From contig CM057003.1 of assembly GCA_029891345.1 (NCBI GenBank), positions 5,808,709 through 5,872,708 on the forward strand: a stretch of DNA of 64,000 bases. Direction: 5' to 3'. This DNA is from Dryococelus australis. Lineage: Eukaryota > Arthropoda > Insecta > Phasmatodea > Phasmatidae. A program made the translations under genes and the position numbers. Under the pieces are notes generated by a model that searched no databases, had not been told where the DNA came from, and saw nothing but the letters and a program-made list of their open reading frames with translations. This document shows, one piece after another, positions 24,018 to 35,705 of the stretch (within the stretch, counting starts at the first letter, position 1; each line of letters opens with the position of its first letter).

Positions 24018-24660
24018 TGTTACAAATCACCAGTCGCGTATTCGAGTTCGTGATGGATAGAGATCTCCATAAAAATTTTAAAAAAATTCAAATTTAATTT
24101 TGAAAGATTTATTTATAATGGTATAAAACTATACATAGCTATTATTTACGACGTTAAACTACAGATCTCTACTTTAACACTTGTTTTCCTCAGCGAACGC
24201 AATGCGTGATGCAAATATAAATTCTAATTCAGTTTTTTAGCACTGTCCTTATATTGAGTACAGTCACTTAATTCAAAGATATTATTTACAACATTTCAAT
24301 AATTCAATCCAGCTGTCTATTGCCATCATTCCAAATGTCTTTCACTTATGCGTCCATTCATACAGTCCCGCCGGTTAGTCTCACTCTTTACTGTACAGAT
24401 GCTCTCAAACTTTCTCGCTGGTCCCCTCCCGTCTCTTCGCCAGCTTTGCAACACCTTGTGCTTAAGCCCGAACAAATCTCCAGACTCCACACTGTCTACT
24501 GGAAGGCCCGTTACGCTTACGTGGACAAGCTAGCGTGATCCAGAAAGTTCCCCGCACCCCCCGAGTCGCGTCGAGAGATCGCGCGGGCGACGACCTGAAT
24601 ATTCTTGCAACGATAACTCCATAAGCTCGATATCCGAGGACAGGAAGTGTGGCACGAGTC
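24018..24660 (+). mobile_element. Diverged LTR relative of the 12.7-kb solo LTR
   Basis: It starts tgttacaaatcaccagtcgc preceded by ATAT, then shares 'ttcgtgatggatag', 'ccatcatt' + 'tttcacttatgc' and the 'gctggtc' GC-rich segment in the same order as 12734-13397. The right end is not resolved; it may lie anywhere from 24660 to the 'tgtaaca' at 24876. No internal region or second LTR was seen. Confidence 0.5.
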
Positions 24661-24885
24661 TAGACACACTTATAATATAAGGCACGTGCCAATCATTCAT
24701 GGCGGCCTGTTTGTAACTGCGGCTTTTCTCTGGTTACCCGTGACATCAGCACGAAGGCGCCACTTGCAATCTCTGAGCGCGCTTCTCCGGTTAACTGCGA
24801 TGACCTTGAAGCACAGCACTTCGCACGTGTTAATGGGTTGGGACAAGGAAAAGGTTGCAGAGCAGCCGCATGTAACACTTTGCGA

Positions 24886-24887
<2 letters not shown>

Positions 24888-24943
<56 letters not shown>
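24888..24943. repeat. (TA)n microsatellite followed by GT-rich tail
   Basis: About 56 bp of TA repeats, then 'tatgtgtgtgtatgtatatg'. Non-coding. Confidence 0.95.
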
Positions 24944-24946
<3 letters not shown>

Positions 24947-25089
24947 GTGTGTGTATGTATATGTGTGTGTGTCCATACATGTGAATATGGATGTGTAGTA
25001 ACTTTCCAAGATTATGTGATTTTTAGGCGTAAGCGTTTCGTTCAGGTTTGACAGACAACCTCGTGAATGGAATGAAAAGGACTACATTT

Positions 25090-25970
25090 TAAATCTGAAT
25101 CAGTAAGAATTTCACAGTTTCAATCAGTCAACAGTTCACGACTGATTCAAAAGCCACTTCACTGAATTTGACTGATGAATCAGTGAAAAAAATGCCCGTT
25201 TTCCTTCACTTATTAATTTAGTGACATTTTCCGCTGATTGAACAGTAATTTTGTACGCTGTTTTTCAGTGGTAAATGTTGAATAATAAATCAGTTAAACA
25301 GCGTGAAAAAATGGCTATCAAACAACGTACAACGTTTAAAAATTGCCGTTAAACAACGTGAATCAGGTCAAATAACAACGGATAAACTAATAAAACCAAT
25401 ACAAAATACTGTCTAAAACGTTTTAATGTAATCATCACAGCACTCTGTTTGAAGGTTTAAACTGCATATAATGTGGTTACTATTAGTTTTAACAATCCTA
25501 ACGGTAGCAATTAAACCAAAAACGAAAAATAAGGACATACAATTTAAACCTTCACGATTTTGATAAGACCTATATTTTCCTGTTGTTTTCTAACATGGTT
25601 CCGTAACGCAGATAGTTCGACAGCGGCCAAAAGTCTAAATGGAAAGGGTATGTCAGTTCAATCCCGAATATCTCCGAAAATTATTTTACTTTTTAAATTA
25701 CGGTTAATTGCTCATTATACTTAGTCAATTACCGTAAACGTGGTCATTTCACGTAATGATTTGGCTACGTTTAGTAAAAATAACACTTAATGCACCACTG
25801 CGGTCGTTCGTTACTTATTCAATCAGTGAAATATAATTGAAGTAGTGAAATTTTTTCGCTGGAACAAGCTGTGGTTTTACATTTCCACTGATTCTAAGTG
25901 GAGCCATTTTCACTGATTCAAGTAGTTTAATTTCACTGCGACTCAATGGTTCTCTACTTACTCGAATGTA
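25090..25970. mobile_element. Non-autonomous element with clustered aatcagt/actgatt motifs
   Basis: At least ten copies of the heptamer, in both orientations, crowd the two ends (25097, 25121, 25140, 25168, 25176, 25234, 25291, then 25821, 25888, 25914). The middle (25400-25800) has none. Such subterminal motif clusters are typical of transposase binding sites in hAT-like elements. The exact termini and target duplication were not identified. Confidence 0.5.
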
Positions 25971-28600
25971 AAGTGTAAATGGTACAATACTGTGTTTTTT
26001 AAAAGAAACAAAATATCGTTCTCAGTATCAAACTTTTGCCAGCGACTTTAAATACGGCAATGTTATTTGGGAAATATATTTCTTTTTGATAAATATTTTA
26101 TACTGATTGGGTTTAAACACTTTTCCGTAACAAGATAAGTAACGGAGGATGTTTCTGAAAATGATATCCCTTGGATAGAATAACGGGGAGTGTGGCATTA
26201 GTGTTCGGATACCATCGTGGTTGCACTGATTTGTTGGGTTTCCAAAATACGCCCCCTGCCATTTCATATTAAATATGATAATCTGAAATTGGTTCACATG
26301 CTCAACAAAGGCGAATTTGCATGTGAGAAACGCACATACGCTCATAGATTAACCAAAGTCTCTTAATGGCCGCTTCATAGAAGGTAATCACTTTATCGTC
26401 GTTATAGCAGATTGTCCCTAAGTGGAAATTATTACGATTAATAATTCAATCGATATATATATATAAACAATAAAAATGAATTTACGAATCTGCTTTTCGC
26501 AGTTCATAGCAGCACGGAACATGAGATTATACAACATTAAATGTTTGGTTTTAGCTGTAATGGAAGTAAATTAATACTTTGTAAAAGCCTACACGTTATT
26601 TTCAAACATGCTATTTGCTATAATGTTAAGTACATTTAAAATTATGTTTTTAAAAAATCATCAATCTGTCACAAGTCTTTAATCTTGACTTTCTGCAATA
26701 CATAGTCACAAGAAATTTGTATGTATGCTCATATGAGTGAAGATACAGGAAAAAAACTCGAACCTAAATCACAATCCAGAAGTAAACTTTGTGTTAAAAT
26801 GGGCGCGTTACAGTCAGTAACAATGATATATTTGAAATAATCATAAATGATGGAAACAACCGAAGGTGACTAATTATTGCGTATTAAACATAACTGGAGA
26901 ATAGGACGAAAAATATTTTTAATTGTGGCACGCGATCTCATTCACAAGATTAGTAAATTTGACATTGAATCGAAAATAAACATGTCTGTAGCCCACGTCT
27001 TGAATTTGTAAACGAAATTTTAGTATGATTAGTATGCTTTGGAATATGTCGCTCTTTCAAAGACAGCTTTAACGAAAATTTGACAATAAAAGCCACTTAA
27101 AATTCGCACAGAAATTATAAATTGCAAACATTAGTCTAACCAAAATTTCTGAGCTCACTTTTGGCGTAGAGAGACACACGTCGGTCATAATCAAAAAATG
27201 TAATGCAACTGCAATAAAACATAAGTGACTCCAATAATCATATCTGCATAAGATTGGAGCAGAATAAATAAAATCAAATAAAAAAAATTATGTGATATGT
27301 GTTAATGTGATGCATGTTTGAGTAACAATCATTTTTTCAATAACTTTCGCCATTATATCTTTATAATCTGGCATTTGTTACAACTTTTCAACAAATGTGT
27401 TTTTATATGTACAGTTTTTACAATGGCATCGATAAGTGAAAATTGCAACATATAAGTTTTTTTAGTTACGTCTCCATTCAGTTAAGAGTGTGAAGGTTTT
27501 TTTTTTAATAAATAGCCTAATAAATTGGATGCAGAGTCCCGGAAATAAAAATAACATATAAATAGGACCTGGTTTCCTCGAGCCAGTGACACTGTTGGGA
27601 ATAGCCCGCTTGTTTTGTTTACATTTAAAGAGTCCGCTGCAAAAATTACGGTTGTCAGTATTTAGTGAAAAATGAGTTAAAGGTGGCAATACAATGCTCT
27701 GTACTGATAGTCAAGGCGTAGCAATAGTTGACAATATATCCGTACACTACAGCAACGCCGTAAACTTTACAAATAATGTTATATATTTGGTTTTATAGAT
27801 TCTAATCATCCTTGGCAAAAGAAAGTACTAGGTGGACTTTCAGATATGTATGCATTAGAATATACACCTTTCTCAAAAGCGGGTTTTGCAACATAGATTC
27901 GTTCCCCTGCAAAAATTATTCCTAGTGACGTCCATCATTTGCGCAGTGGATTCTTCATTTGTTGCAGAGAAAATATTAACTATCATTATCTATGCGTATA
28001 AATGTAGGCGAAATATCCGAGAAAACATGAATTGCTTAAAACGCATTTACTCAACCTTACGTTCTTGATATGTAGTGGGGTTTTTTTTTTTTTTTTTTAC
28101 GTATTCTGAAAAATATATATATAGATAGGAATCCTGCGACTGTTTTCTATTCAGGTGCTCCATTTAATGCGTTTGTAGAAACAAATAGTTTTTCATTAAA
28201 AATATTATAAATAATTAAACTAAGAAAACAATTGAGAAATAGTTCTCAAATTACAAGAGAAACAAATGTTCATATCATTTCTTTTAGAGTGACAAGTGGC
28301 AAAGACATCCACAACGACCCAAAACAGACTAAAACTTCGCATCCTCCGTCACAGAGATTTCATTTCACCCAATTTGTCTTATAAAAATTGCTGCTTCTTT
28401 TCAGAAAAACAGGACAAACTTAATTTAATATTCGTAGTTACGATATATTTAATGAAGTAGTAATTCAATGTCACTACTGTGTATTGTCATACATGTAATT
28501 AAATTTAAAATTACCATTTTCCAGAAAATTAAGAACTAAATGGTACAATGAAAAAAAAAATGAAACGAGTAAAGGAAACTTAAGTGGTTCGTCTACCTGT
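25971..28600. other. AT-rich DNA without supported features
   Basis: Only simple-sequence runs (T-runs at 27499 and 28081; short TA tracts at 26455 and 28116). No repeat of this window, protein motif or RNA gene was recognised. Confidence 0.4.
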
Positions 28601-28611
28601 AGCTGTTTAGG

Positions 28612-28865
28612 CTCGCGGTGGTGTAGTGGCCAGATTACATGCCTGCCACCTATGGGAACCTTATTCTATGCCTGGCGGGGTCACTTCCGGATTTTCGCAA
28701 GCGGCTACCGGACGATGCCATTGGTCGGCGAGTTTTCTCGGGGAATTCCTGTACTCCTCGCCACACCCACTGCGTTCCGACGCTGTTCTGTACTCGTCTC
28801 GCTTTGCCCTCGTCAGCTATCCAGATCTCGATATCTAGAGCCGCCCAAATCTCTCCACTCTAGAC
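28612..28865 (+). mobile_element. tRNA-derived SINE family 1, copy 1
   Basis: The head has a polymerase III A-box-like 'tggtgtagtggccag', then a body shared with five other copies: 'cacttccggattttcgcaag', 'ccggacgatgcca', 'gcgagttttctcgggg' and 'gagccgcccaaatctc'. The B box region is worn. The downstream 28917-29037 segment has a partial match at 44775-44830 (minus), so the transcribed unit or an attached repeat may extend further. Confidence 0.75.
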
Positions 28866-29935
28866 TGTTTTCCGCGTTTCAGGCCAAGGAACTCTGGAGT
28901 GATAAGGGCGACACTATTGGGTGCATAAAGTTCGCCATCGCCACTAAGCGCAAAGCCTTGAACTGGTGCCCACTGTTCTCGTCGTGCAACGGATTCCTAT
29001 GGGACTTCAAGCTGTCACGCGCCATCATTCTGTAGCAAGGTTCAATGTGGGGTCCTTGAATAATTCTTCATCTACATTACGCATATATTTAAGATACAGC
29101 GCTTTAATAAAGCCGCATTTAGCTGTGTCGGAGTGCTCTGTAATGGCGTTTCTAGCGCGCGTGACGCCTTGAAAGCAGTCAATAGGCTTCGTGTGAAGTG
29201 TGCGTTCTTACCGTACATCAGCGCATCAGACACACGTTTTATAGTTCCGCGGGAAAACGTGTATTTCAAACACTCTGGAACTCAATTCAAGAACCGAATC
29301 GGCAGGTCCCTTAAGGGGCCGCCTACCTGTGACTTTAATTACGTTGCAGTGTGTTCAAAATTCTGCTTTTTAATGAAACCTCTGATGGTGGGACCGTCAC
29401 GGGTAAATAAATAATAAGCGAGGTGTACTATTCCGAGTATGAACTCTGAACCCCGCCGAGCTTGTTGCTGCTGCAGGTTGCAGGATGACAGAGAGTGCCG
29501 CTGTTTTGCTATTGGCTGACGCCTTCACGGGCTTGGCGAATATGTGTCTATTTGTATATAGAGCGCGCGTCGTAAAGGAGGCTTTCCGATCGAAAAGAAG
29601 GCGCCTCGTATGTATACGGGGCGTTGTGGTCTGGTCTCTGGGAAGGGGCAAGCTCAAGGAGGGGATGCGCTGGCATATAAATACGTGCGCACGGCTAACT
29701 ACACTGGTTAACCCTAGTTTTGACCAGGGCAGACAACAGTGCTGGTACATAGGGTGCTAGAAAAGTGTACTAATAACATGCAACTGTTTTGACCGGAGAA
29801 TAAGAGCGAGGCCGGACCCTGACTTTTCAGTGCCGTAAGGCCTGATATCTCAAGCAGGGTTGTCGATGAGCAGCGACTCGGGTTGTATGGACTCACCGAC
29901 ACACCCCACACGAGTTTAACTTGCCACTTGCAAAC
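28866..29935. other. GC-richer DNA, unassigned
   Basis: The segment includes a short repeat shared with 44.8 kb ('tgttctcgtcgtgca' block near 28976). At 29670 'gcatataaatacgtgcgcac' looks like a TATA box with a GC-rich context, as in an LTR or promoter, but no partner copy is in the window. Overlapping short open frames on both strands give no recognisable protein. Confidence 0.3.
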
Positions 29936-30462
29936 AACGCTAGAACATCCCAAGTAGCAAAATATAGTTGGCCCACAAGTGCAGATCTGATTGTGAACAA
30001 GCAGCCCACATGCAGCATCCACAGGCATTCAAGAAGCGGAATGCACCCGCAGAAGCACGTGGCACACACGATGAATGATGACTGTGGTATGATGTGTTTA
30101 CGAATGGGCCACATACGGATATTTAACTGTTAGTAGATGTCTGGCAATACCACAAGCGGGCCACTTCTTGATGAACTGTCGGCTGATGCCTGGCAAAACA
30201 AGCGCTGCCCGTATGTTAACCACAAGCAGGCCACTTCCGGCTTTCTGCTTCTGGCTTGTTGTAAGTAAATCACATGTCGTTAGCCGACTGTTTTTAAGCC
30301 ACATAGCAGCTTGCCATGCATTTTCAAAACCAAAAAATAATTGTGTTTAACCCAAATGAAATTGATGTTTATGCCATATTCATATGTGTTATCTTCAGCT
30401 TTAGTTCACAATTAGTAAAATTCTTTGGAGAAACCTGGAATCGAACTCACAAACCTTTATCG

Positions 30463-30465
<3 letters not shown>

Positions 30466-30538
<73 letters not shown>
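30466..30538. repeat. (TA)n microsatellite at the Polinton left border
   Basis: About 73 bp of TA repeats end two bases before the left terminal repeat of the Polinton. Confidence 0.95.
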
Positions 30539-30540
<2 letters not shown>

Positions 30541-30544
30541 CGGT

Positions 30545-30845
30545 AGTTATAGCTCACTCTTTATTTTCATTGAAATTTCGAGGCATCTTGCTTCAAAATC
30601 AAGGTTTTTGAGTCTAAATTTAGGCTCTCAAAATTTTTTAACAAGAGCTCTCCAAAACAAGCAATTTTCCTCGAAAATCATATAAATTTAAGCAAAATCA
30701 AGCAAAACTTTCAATTTTTAACCGAAAATACCATGTCAATTTGTGCAACTTAAATACCATCAAAATTTAAGCAAAAACATGCAAATTTCTCGCTTTTAAA
30801 GTAATTTTTCACATTTTCTAGAAACGTCAATTTTGCAAGCGAGCA
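30545..30845 (+). repeat. Polinton left terminal inverted repeat
   Basis: It begins agttatagctcactctttat and ends 'tttgcaagcgagca', pairing with 39822-40118 over about 300 bp with scattered substitutions and indels. Similarity may extend a few bases outward into the TA tract. Confidence 0.92.
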
Positions 30846-30949
30846 ATCTAAACCAAGCATATTTATGCTAAAAATCAAATAAAAAGATACAAATTAATAA
30901 AATTCAATCTATTCTATGAATACAATATCATGCATAGTTTTTCAATTTT

Positions 30950-31185
30950 TTAAACTTCTTTTAAACCTTTATATGCCACAAAAACTTTTTTCTCATTTAT
31001 AAATTTTAAATCATTTTCATCAATTATCTTTGCACAGCGATCTGGTAAAGTATATGTATACCTATCGTCTAGAATACAATGAATCTTTTTTGCCGAATTA
31101 AAATTCATAAAATCGAAAATCTGTGACTTCATACCATTTATCAATTTCTAGATCCGTCAGTTTAGTGAATTCATATGAATTGTTA
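30950..31185 (-). pseudogene. Small unclassified Polinton ORF, frameshifted
   Basis: The minus strand carries 64 codons ending at 30950, with 'CILDDRYTYTLPDRCAKII' and 'KKVFVAYKGLKE'. An upstream frame (about 31185-31080) reads 'FTKLTDLEIDKWYEVTDFR'. The two join only through a frameshift. The W-Y-x-V ... L-P-x-R ... Y-x-G-L-K pattern suggests a small beta-rich protein, but I cannot assign a function. Confidence 0.45.
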
Positions 31186-31374
31186 ACTTGCTGAGCAGAG
31201 TCTTCATTTTTGTGTTTATTTAAAAGGAAAAAAATTATTACAGAAAAAAATGTTTTTCCACTCTCTTAATAAATTAATTTTCTTAATAAATAAAATGGAA
31301 ACTATGCTCGAAATGGTGTAAAATGATACCATAGCTTAGCAATGTAAAACATTGTGGAGAAGTATTAAACACAG

Positions 31375-31950
31375 AAGGTTTTGCATCACATAAACACACA
31401 AAAGATAAACATATTAAGCACCTGTAAACAATGTTCTGCTGAATATGCCAAAAATCAATGTGAGTTAAAAAAAAAAAAGACAAAGTACTATACGGATGTG
31501 GAAAATATGTTTCTAAACTATATCTCAAAAAGCAAAAAAATAGTAAATCGCACAATCCAAATGAAATTCAACATGCTTATTCAATTAAGACATGTGTAGC
31601 ATGTAATGAGAACAAATATATCGAATCATTTTATCCTCATAAAGCAACAAAAGACAAACATACAACAAAATGAAAAAAAAAAAATGCTTTAATGAGAAAA
31701 TACTGTGTGAATGTGGAAAATATGTCTCTTTTATGTATCTCAAAGAGCATTTAAAAAACTGAAACACAAAATACAATAGTAGATATTCTAAATGAAATTC
31801 ACCATGATGATTACCCAACAAAACATGTACAGTATGTAAAGAGAATAAATCTATAAAACAATTTTCTCTCTATAAAAATACTCAGGATAAACATACAACA
31901 ATATGCACAAAATGCTGTAGTGAGAAATATTATCGCAGAAGAAGTTAAAT
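31375..31950 (+). pseudogene. Zinc-ribbon repeat protein relic of the Polinton
   Basis: Three C-x2-C knuckles are visible ('STCKQC' near 31420, 'CVACNENKYIESFYPHK' at 31591 and 'CTVCKENKSIKQFSLYK' at 31825). They alternate with a second module ending in His ('GCGKYVSKLYL' near 31497, 'CECGKYVSFMYLKEHLKN' at 31700). Each module is about 220-240 bp apart, so the gene grew by internal duplication. Stops and frameshifts break it. The role is unknown; zinc-knuckle arrays of this sort usually bind nucleic acid. It may once have been fused to the SAP and polymerase parts downstream. Confidence 0.5.
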
Positions 31951-32076
31951 ATTTTTTAAAATCACTATCAATAATTTAAGCGCTTCATTCCAGTATTTTC
32001 ATTATTTTTTTACATTTCGTCATTTCTTTATTTTTTAAAACGTTTATAAATTTTTATTTCATGTAAGTAAACATAT

Positions 32077-32235
32077 ATGGCTACGAATTATTCAGTAGTA
32101 GATCTGAGCGAAAGAAGTGTGACCGAGTTGATAATTATAGCTAGAGAATTAAACATAAAAAAATATCTAAATTACGTAAAGATGATCATATTACAACCAT
32201 TATTACGAAAATTCGTCAAGCAGGATAATTTCTAA
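32077..32235 (+). pseudogene. SAP/HeH-like segment of a Polinton ORF
   Basis: From ATG 32077 a 52-codon frame reads 'VDLSERSVTELIIIAREL' then 'NIKKYLNY', the L-x-x-L...A-x-x-L-x-I-x-x-Y pattern of SAP/HeH DNA-binding helices. A frameshift at about 32175 hides the expected R-K-D-D-x-I continuation, which is present in another phase. This is probably the start of the polymerase-bearing ORF. Confidence 0.4.
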
Positions 32236-32424
32236 ATTATTTAAAAGTTGCGGAGTAAAGAACTAAGGTTAAAAGCTTTAACATAACAAATATAAATAAT
32301 TGAAGGCAAGCATATTTAATTGCAGCTATTATTAATGAGCAAAGAAAAAGAATCTTTGCAAATTTGCCATTTTATTATTCCAATATCAATTAATTATATA
32401 AGAAAGATAAAAAGAAATTGAAAA

Positions 32425-32580
32425 AAAATATATCCACTATCTAATAATCTATTTGTAAAATAAGGGAAAAAGGAATTAAAGAAATATTCCCACTTTCTAA
32501 TAGTCTATTTGTAAAACAAGCGAAAAAGAAATTTAAAGAAATACTCCCATTTTCTAATAATTTATTTGTAAAACTTAGAA
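32425..32580. repeat. Imperfect tandem repeat, about 3 units of 55-62 bp
   Basis: The units share 'tctaataatctatttgtaaaa' and 'aaagaaat' blocks. It lies in the linker between the SAP-like and polymerase-like relics and looks like duplication of a P-x-x-x-N-x-L-F-V-K peptide motif. Confidence 0.7.
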
Positions 32581-32899
32581 ATAAAAGCCAGCGGGTAAAA
32601 GAAGCGAAAACAAACTAAATTTTTTTAATTTACCTTTGACTGATGCAAATAGCAATGAATTATGTCCCAAAGCTAAAAAAGAATGAAGAGAAAAATTTCC
32701 ATTTTATAAATTTGTTAACAAAAGAAGTAGAAGAACCAATGAAAATTACTTGGTTAATAAAGCCTTTGAAAGTAGGATATCAACATATAACATTGAAAAT
32801 TCTTTTAACTTAGTAGAGCCTAATCAATTTTTACATTCTATAAAAACTATAGTTTTTGAGATAATATGCAAGAATCTTAGAACATTTAGAGGGTTGAAA

Positions 32900-33560
32900 A
32901 CCAGCATTAAATGATATGCCAATTGTCACAAACAAGGGAATAATCAAGTAGAATTATTCACATTTCCTTCACCTAACTATACAATATTGAATGAAGGAGA
33001 CATTAAAAGGATTTATAAATTCATATACCAAGAAATAATTACACAATTATCTGAATTTCAAAGAAGAGGCTCAGGATGGACTTTAAGACAGAATAATTGA
33101 AATACAATTAGCAATAAATAAGTGTAATCTATTAAATGGAGCAACATATATATAACCGCCGGAATTGATCAATAATAAAAAAGCCTGCATAAATGTAAAG
33201 AATAATGATCAAAAATTATTTCTTTCGGCAATAAATTCTGCATTATTTCCAGCATACAAAAATTCAGATAGAGTAACCAGATATACAAATGTGGGGCTAG
33301 ATATTGATAAAGTAATAGATAATTATGAATAGCATATTAAAATTGATGATATACCAAAAATAGTAAATCAGATCGATACTTCTATAAATGTATACTCTAT
33401 TGAAGATGAAGGTATGATGCACATTTATTTATTAAAGAGGTAGGTTATGATGAAAAAAATACAGATTTAATAGCGAATAATGAAGAAAAGTATATTATTT
33501 TTTGGGAAACAAACAGAAAATTTGAAGATGAAATTTATACACACATTTAATTTTATGGCC
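32900..33560 (+). pseudogene. Front part of a Polinton polymerase-type ORF
   Basis: Readable stretches in mixed frames include 'RGSGWTL' (33068), 'PPELINNKKACINVKNND' (33161-33212), 'VTRYTNVGLDID' (33280-33315) and 'IDTSINVYSIEDEG' (33375-33415). The order and spacing match the region preceding the family B polymerase core in arthropod Polinton ORFs, as I remember that family. The exonuclease and palm motifs (DxxSLYP, YxDTD) that should follow are not found; the integrase begins instead. The gene is therefore truncated by several kilobases. Confidence 0.42.
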
Positions 33561-33599
33561 AGTAGTTTAGCTAAATTATATATATGATATATCATAATT

Positions 33600-34330
33600 T
33601 AACACTTTAACAATAGTAAATAATTGTGTTGACCTATTAGCAGTATATCCTTTTTCAGACATTAGTTTCAGTTCTCTGACACAGAAAAAATCGCCAACTT
33701 TGTATTTCTGTTAAGTAATCGTGTCTACAAAATTTGTTTGTATTCAATTTTTTCATTGGTCTTATTAATTTCAATTGGTTTCATACCAATAATTCTATGC
33801 TTTGTGTTGTATTCTGTCACTAAATCATCTAATATATTTATCCATTTATAATTGCCATTAAAAGTAAATTTTTTCCACATTTTATACTTCATTGTTCGAT
33901 TCAATATTTCTACAGCACTGGCTTTTAGTTCACTGAATGTAGAATAACGATTGATGTTATATTTTTGCATAAGCTCTTTAAATGTTTTGTTATAAAATTC
34001 TGAACCATTAACACTTTGTAGATTGTGTGGCTTTCTTTGCTTCAATATAGATTCTAAATTGTTTACCACATTTTTAGCTTTTTCATCTTTAATAGATACA
34101 GCAAATAAAAATTTTCAAAATACATCAATGATTGTCATAATATATTTGTATCCATTATTTATATGTAATATTCTTTTCAAATTACCAGTATCCATTTTAA
34201 CAAGATCAATTTACCAGAAATCAAAGATTCCATGTGGTATTACTTTCATTCTGGAGAAATTTCTTCTTGCTGGTTTATATAATTCATTGATTATTCCTTC
34301 TCTTACATCGGGTAATTTTTTTTAAATAAT
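33600..34330 (-). pseudogene. Polinton integrase (retroviral-type DDE) pseudogene
   Basis: On the minus strand the rve-type core is readable. 'DLVKMDTGNL' with 'YIMTIIDVF' (34215-34110) gives the first Asp. 'LQSVNGSEFYNKTFKEL' (34020-33965) stands where D-N-G-x-E-F is expected. 'KASAVEILNRTMK' (33920-33880) carries the Glu. The C-terminal 'KYKVGDFFCVRELKLMSEKGY' block (33705-33640) is the usual SH3/chromo-like end. The middle open frame is 114 codons (34069-33725). The second catalytic Asp is replaced by Val, and there are frameshifts before and after. This enzyme would have inserted the element into host DNA. Confidence 0.78.
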
Positions 34331-34459
34331 GTTGATTTATTAGAATTACATATAAATTATTTACTTTTCTGAATTAGTCGCCCATTTTTGTATTTTCAGT
34401 TTTTCTATTATTATTTTTAGTGACTTTGTTGCACTTCAATCAGCAAGTATTGGTCAGGT

Positions 34460-35705
34460 GAAGCTACCGAGATACAGTCGTCTCCATTTAATAGTAAAAA
34501 AAATATATAGTAAATCTTTGTATTTCACGAATATTGCTATAGCAACCACCCCTACATCAGCATAAAGATATGTTTTATTATTATTTTATTTTAGAAGTTA
34601 ATTATCACCTTTGTTAACATCAAGGGGCTTGCTGTGATCTATTTTTGTATTACTTTTAAAAACGGCCAAGTTATTATCAAACATGAGAATATCTGTAACT
34701 ATTTTATAAACAGTACAATCCATCAAAAAAGTAAAGAAAATTTGATTATTATCTAAGTGTAAAACATTAGTCATTTTATTTCACTCTGCACATAAATAAA
34801 ATATATGAGATTGGTTTAAATTTTGTATTTTAACATCTAATTATTTATCAGAATCTTCTTTGCTTTTTTTACATTTGTGTTAACAAGTGTATTACAATAA
34901 CCCACAACTGAATGGTTTAAATTTTGTAATTTAACATCTAATTCTTTATCAATAGCTTCTTTGTTTTTTTTTTTCTTTTGTGCTAACAAGTGTATTGCAG
35001 TAATTCAAAACTGATTTGTTTAAATTTTGCAATTTATCAGGTATTTCTTTATCGAAATATCTCTTATTGACAGCATATTTGCCATCTAGAGGAAAAGTTA
35101 TATAATTAATCCTATGAATTTGAATAGAAACATAGTCTGTTGTATAAACAAAAACTTTACTAAGTTGATCTCGTAAAGCAGAAACAATGGTATTATATTT
35201 TGAATCTACATCTGATTTAAATCAGAAACAATAGTATTGTATTTTGAATCGACATCTGGTGTTAATGCATAATCAGAAACAATTGTTTTTTATTTTGAAA
35301 CTACTTCTTTCTTTAGTGCCTACTTTGCATTATTTATGCATTTTATACAATCAGCAATAGTATTACTGAACTGTAAATTTGTATCTTCTTTTAAAGCATA
35401 ATCAGAAACAATATTACTCTATTTTGAATCGACATCCTTTTTAGTGCATAATCTGCTATATGTATATTGAAATATCTTTTATCGAAAGCATTTTTACTAT
35501 CTACAGGTTCACCTATATTAACAATTCTAAGCCCCACAAAAGAAACATACGATTTTTTGTCAGCAAAACAGTTGGATAATTCACTTCGTAAAGAAGAAAC
35601 ACTGGAATTGCATTTTGAATCTACATATGATTTTAAAGCATAAGCACTAGTGTCAAAGATTTCATTTAAAGATTTTAGTAATGAGTTCCCAAATATATCT
35701 GTCAT
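34460..35705 (-). pseudogene. Fibre-like virion protein relic
   Basis: The intact head (104 codons, ATG at 35705) starts MTDIFGNSLLKSLNEIF and contains 'RIVNIGEPVDSKNAFDKRYF'. This is the 'ri-nlg-Pvd-kdA-kY' signature shared by trimeric tail-fibre and spike proteins. Downstream frames repeat 'YALKS'-type units several times (35640, 35395, 35265) and later 'HSKPLDVNKGD' (34630). Repetition of such units is usual in fibres. The body is full of stops. Its position next to the protease and capsid genes supports a virion role. Confidence 0.5.
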
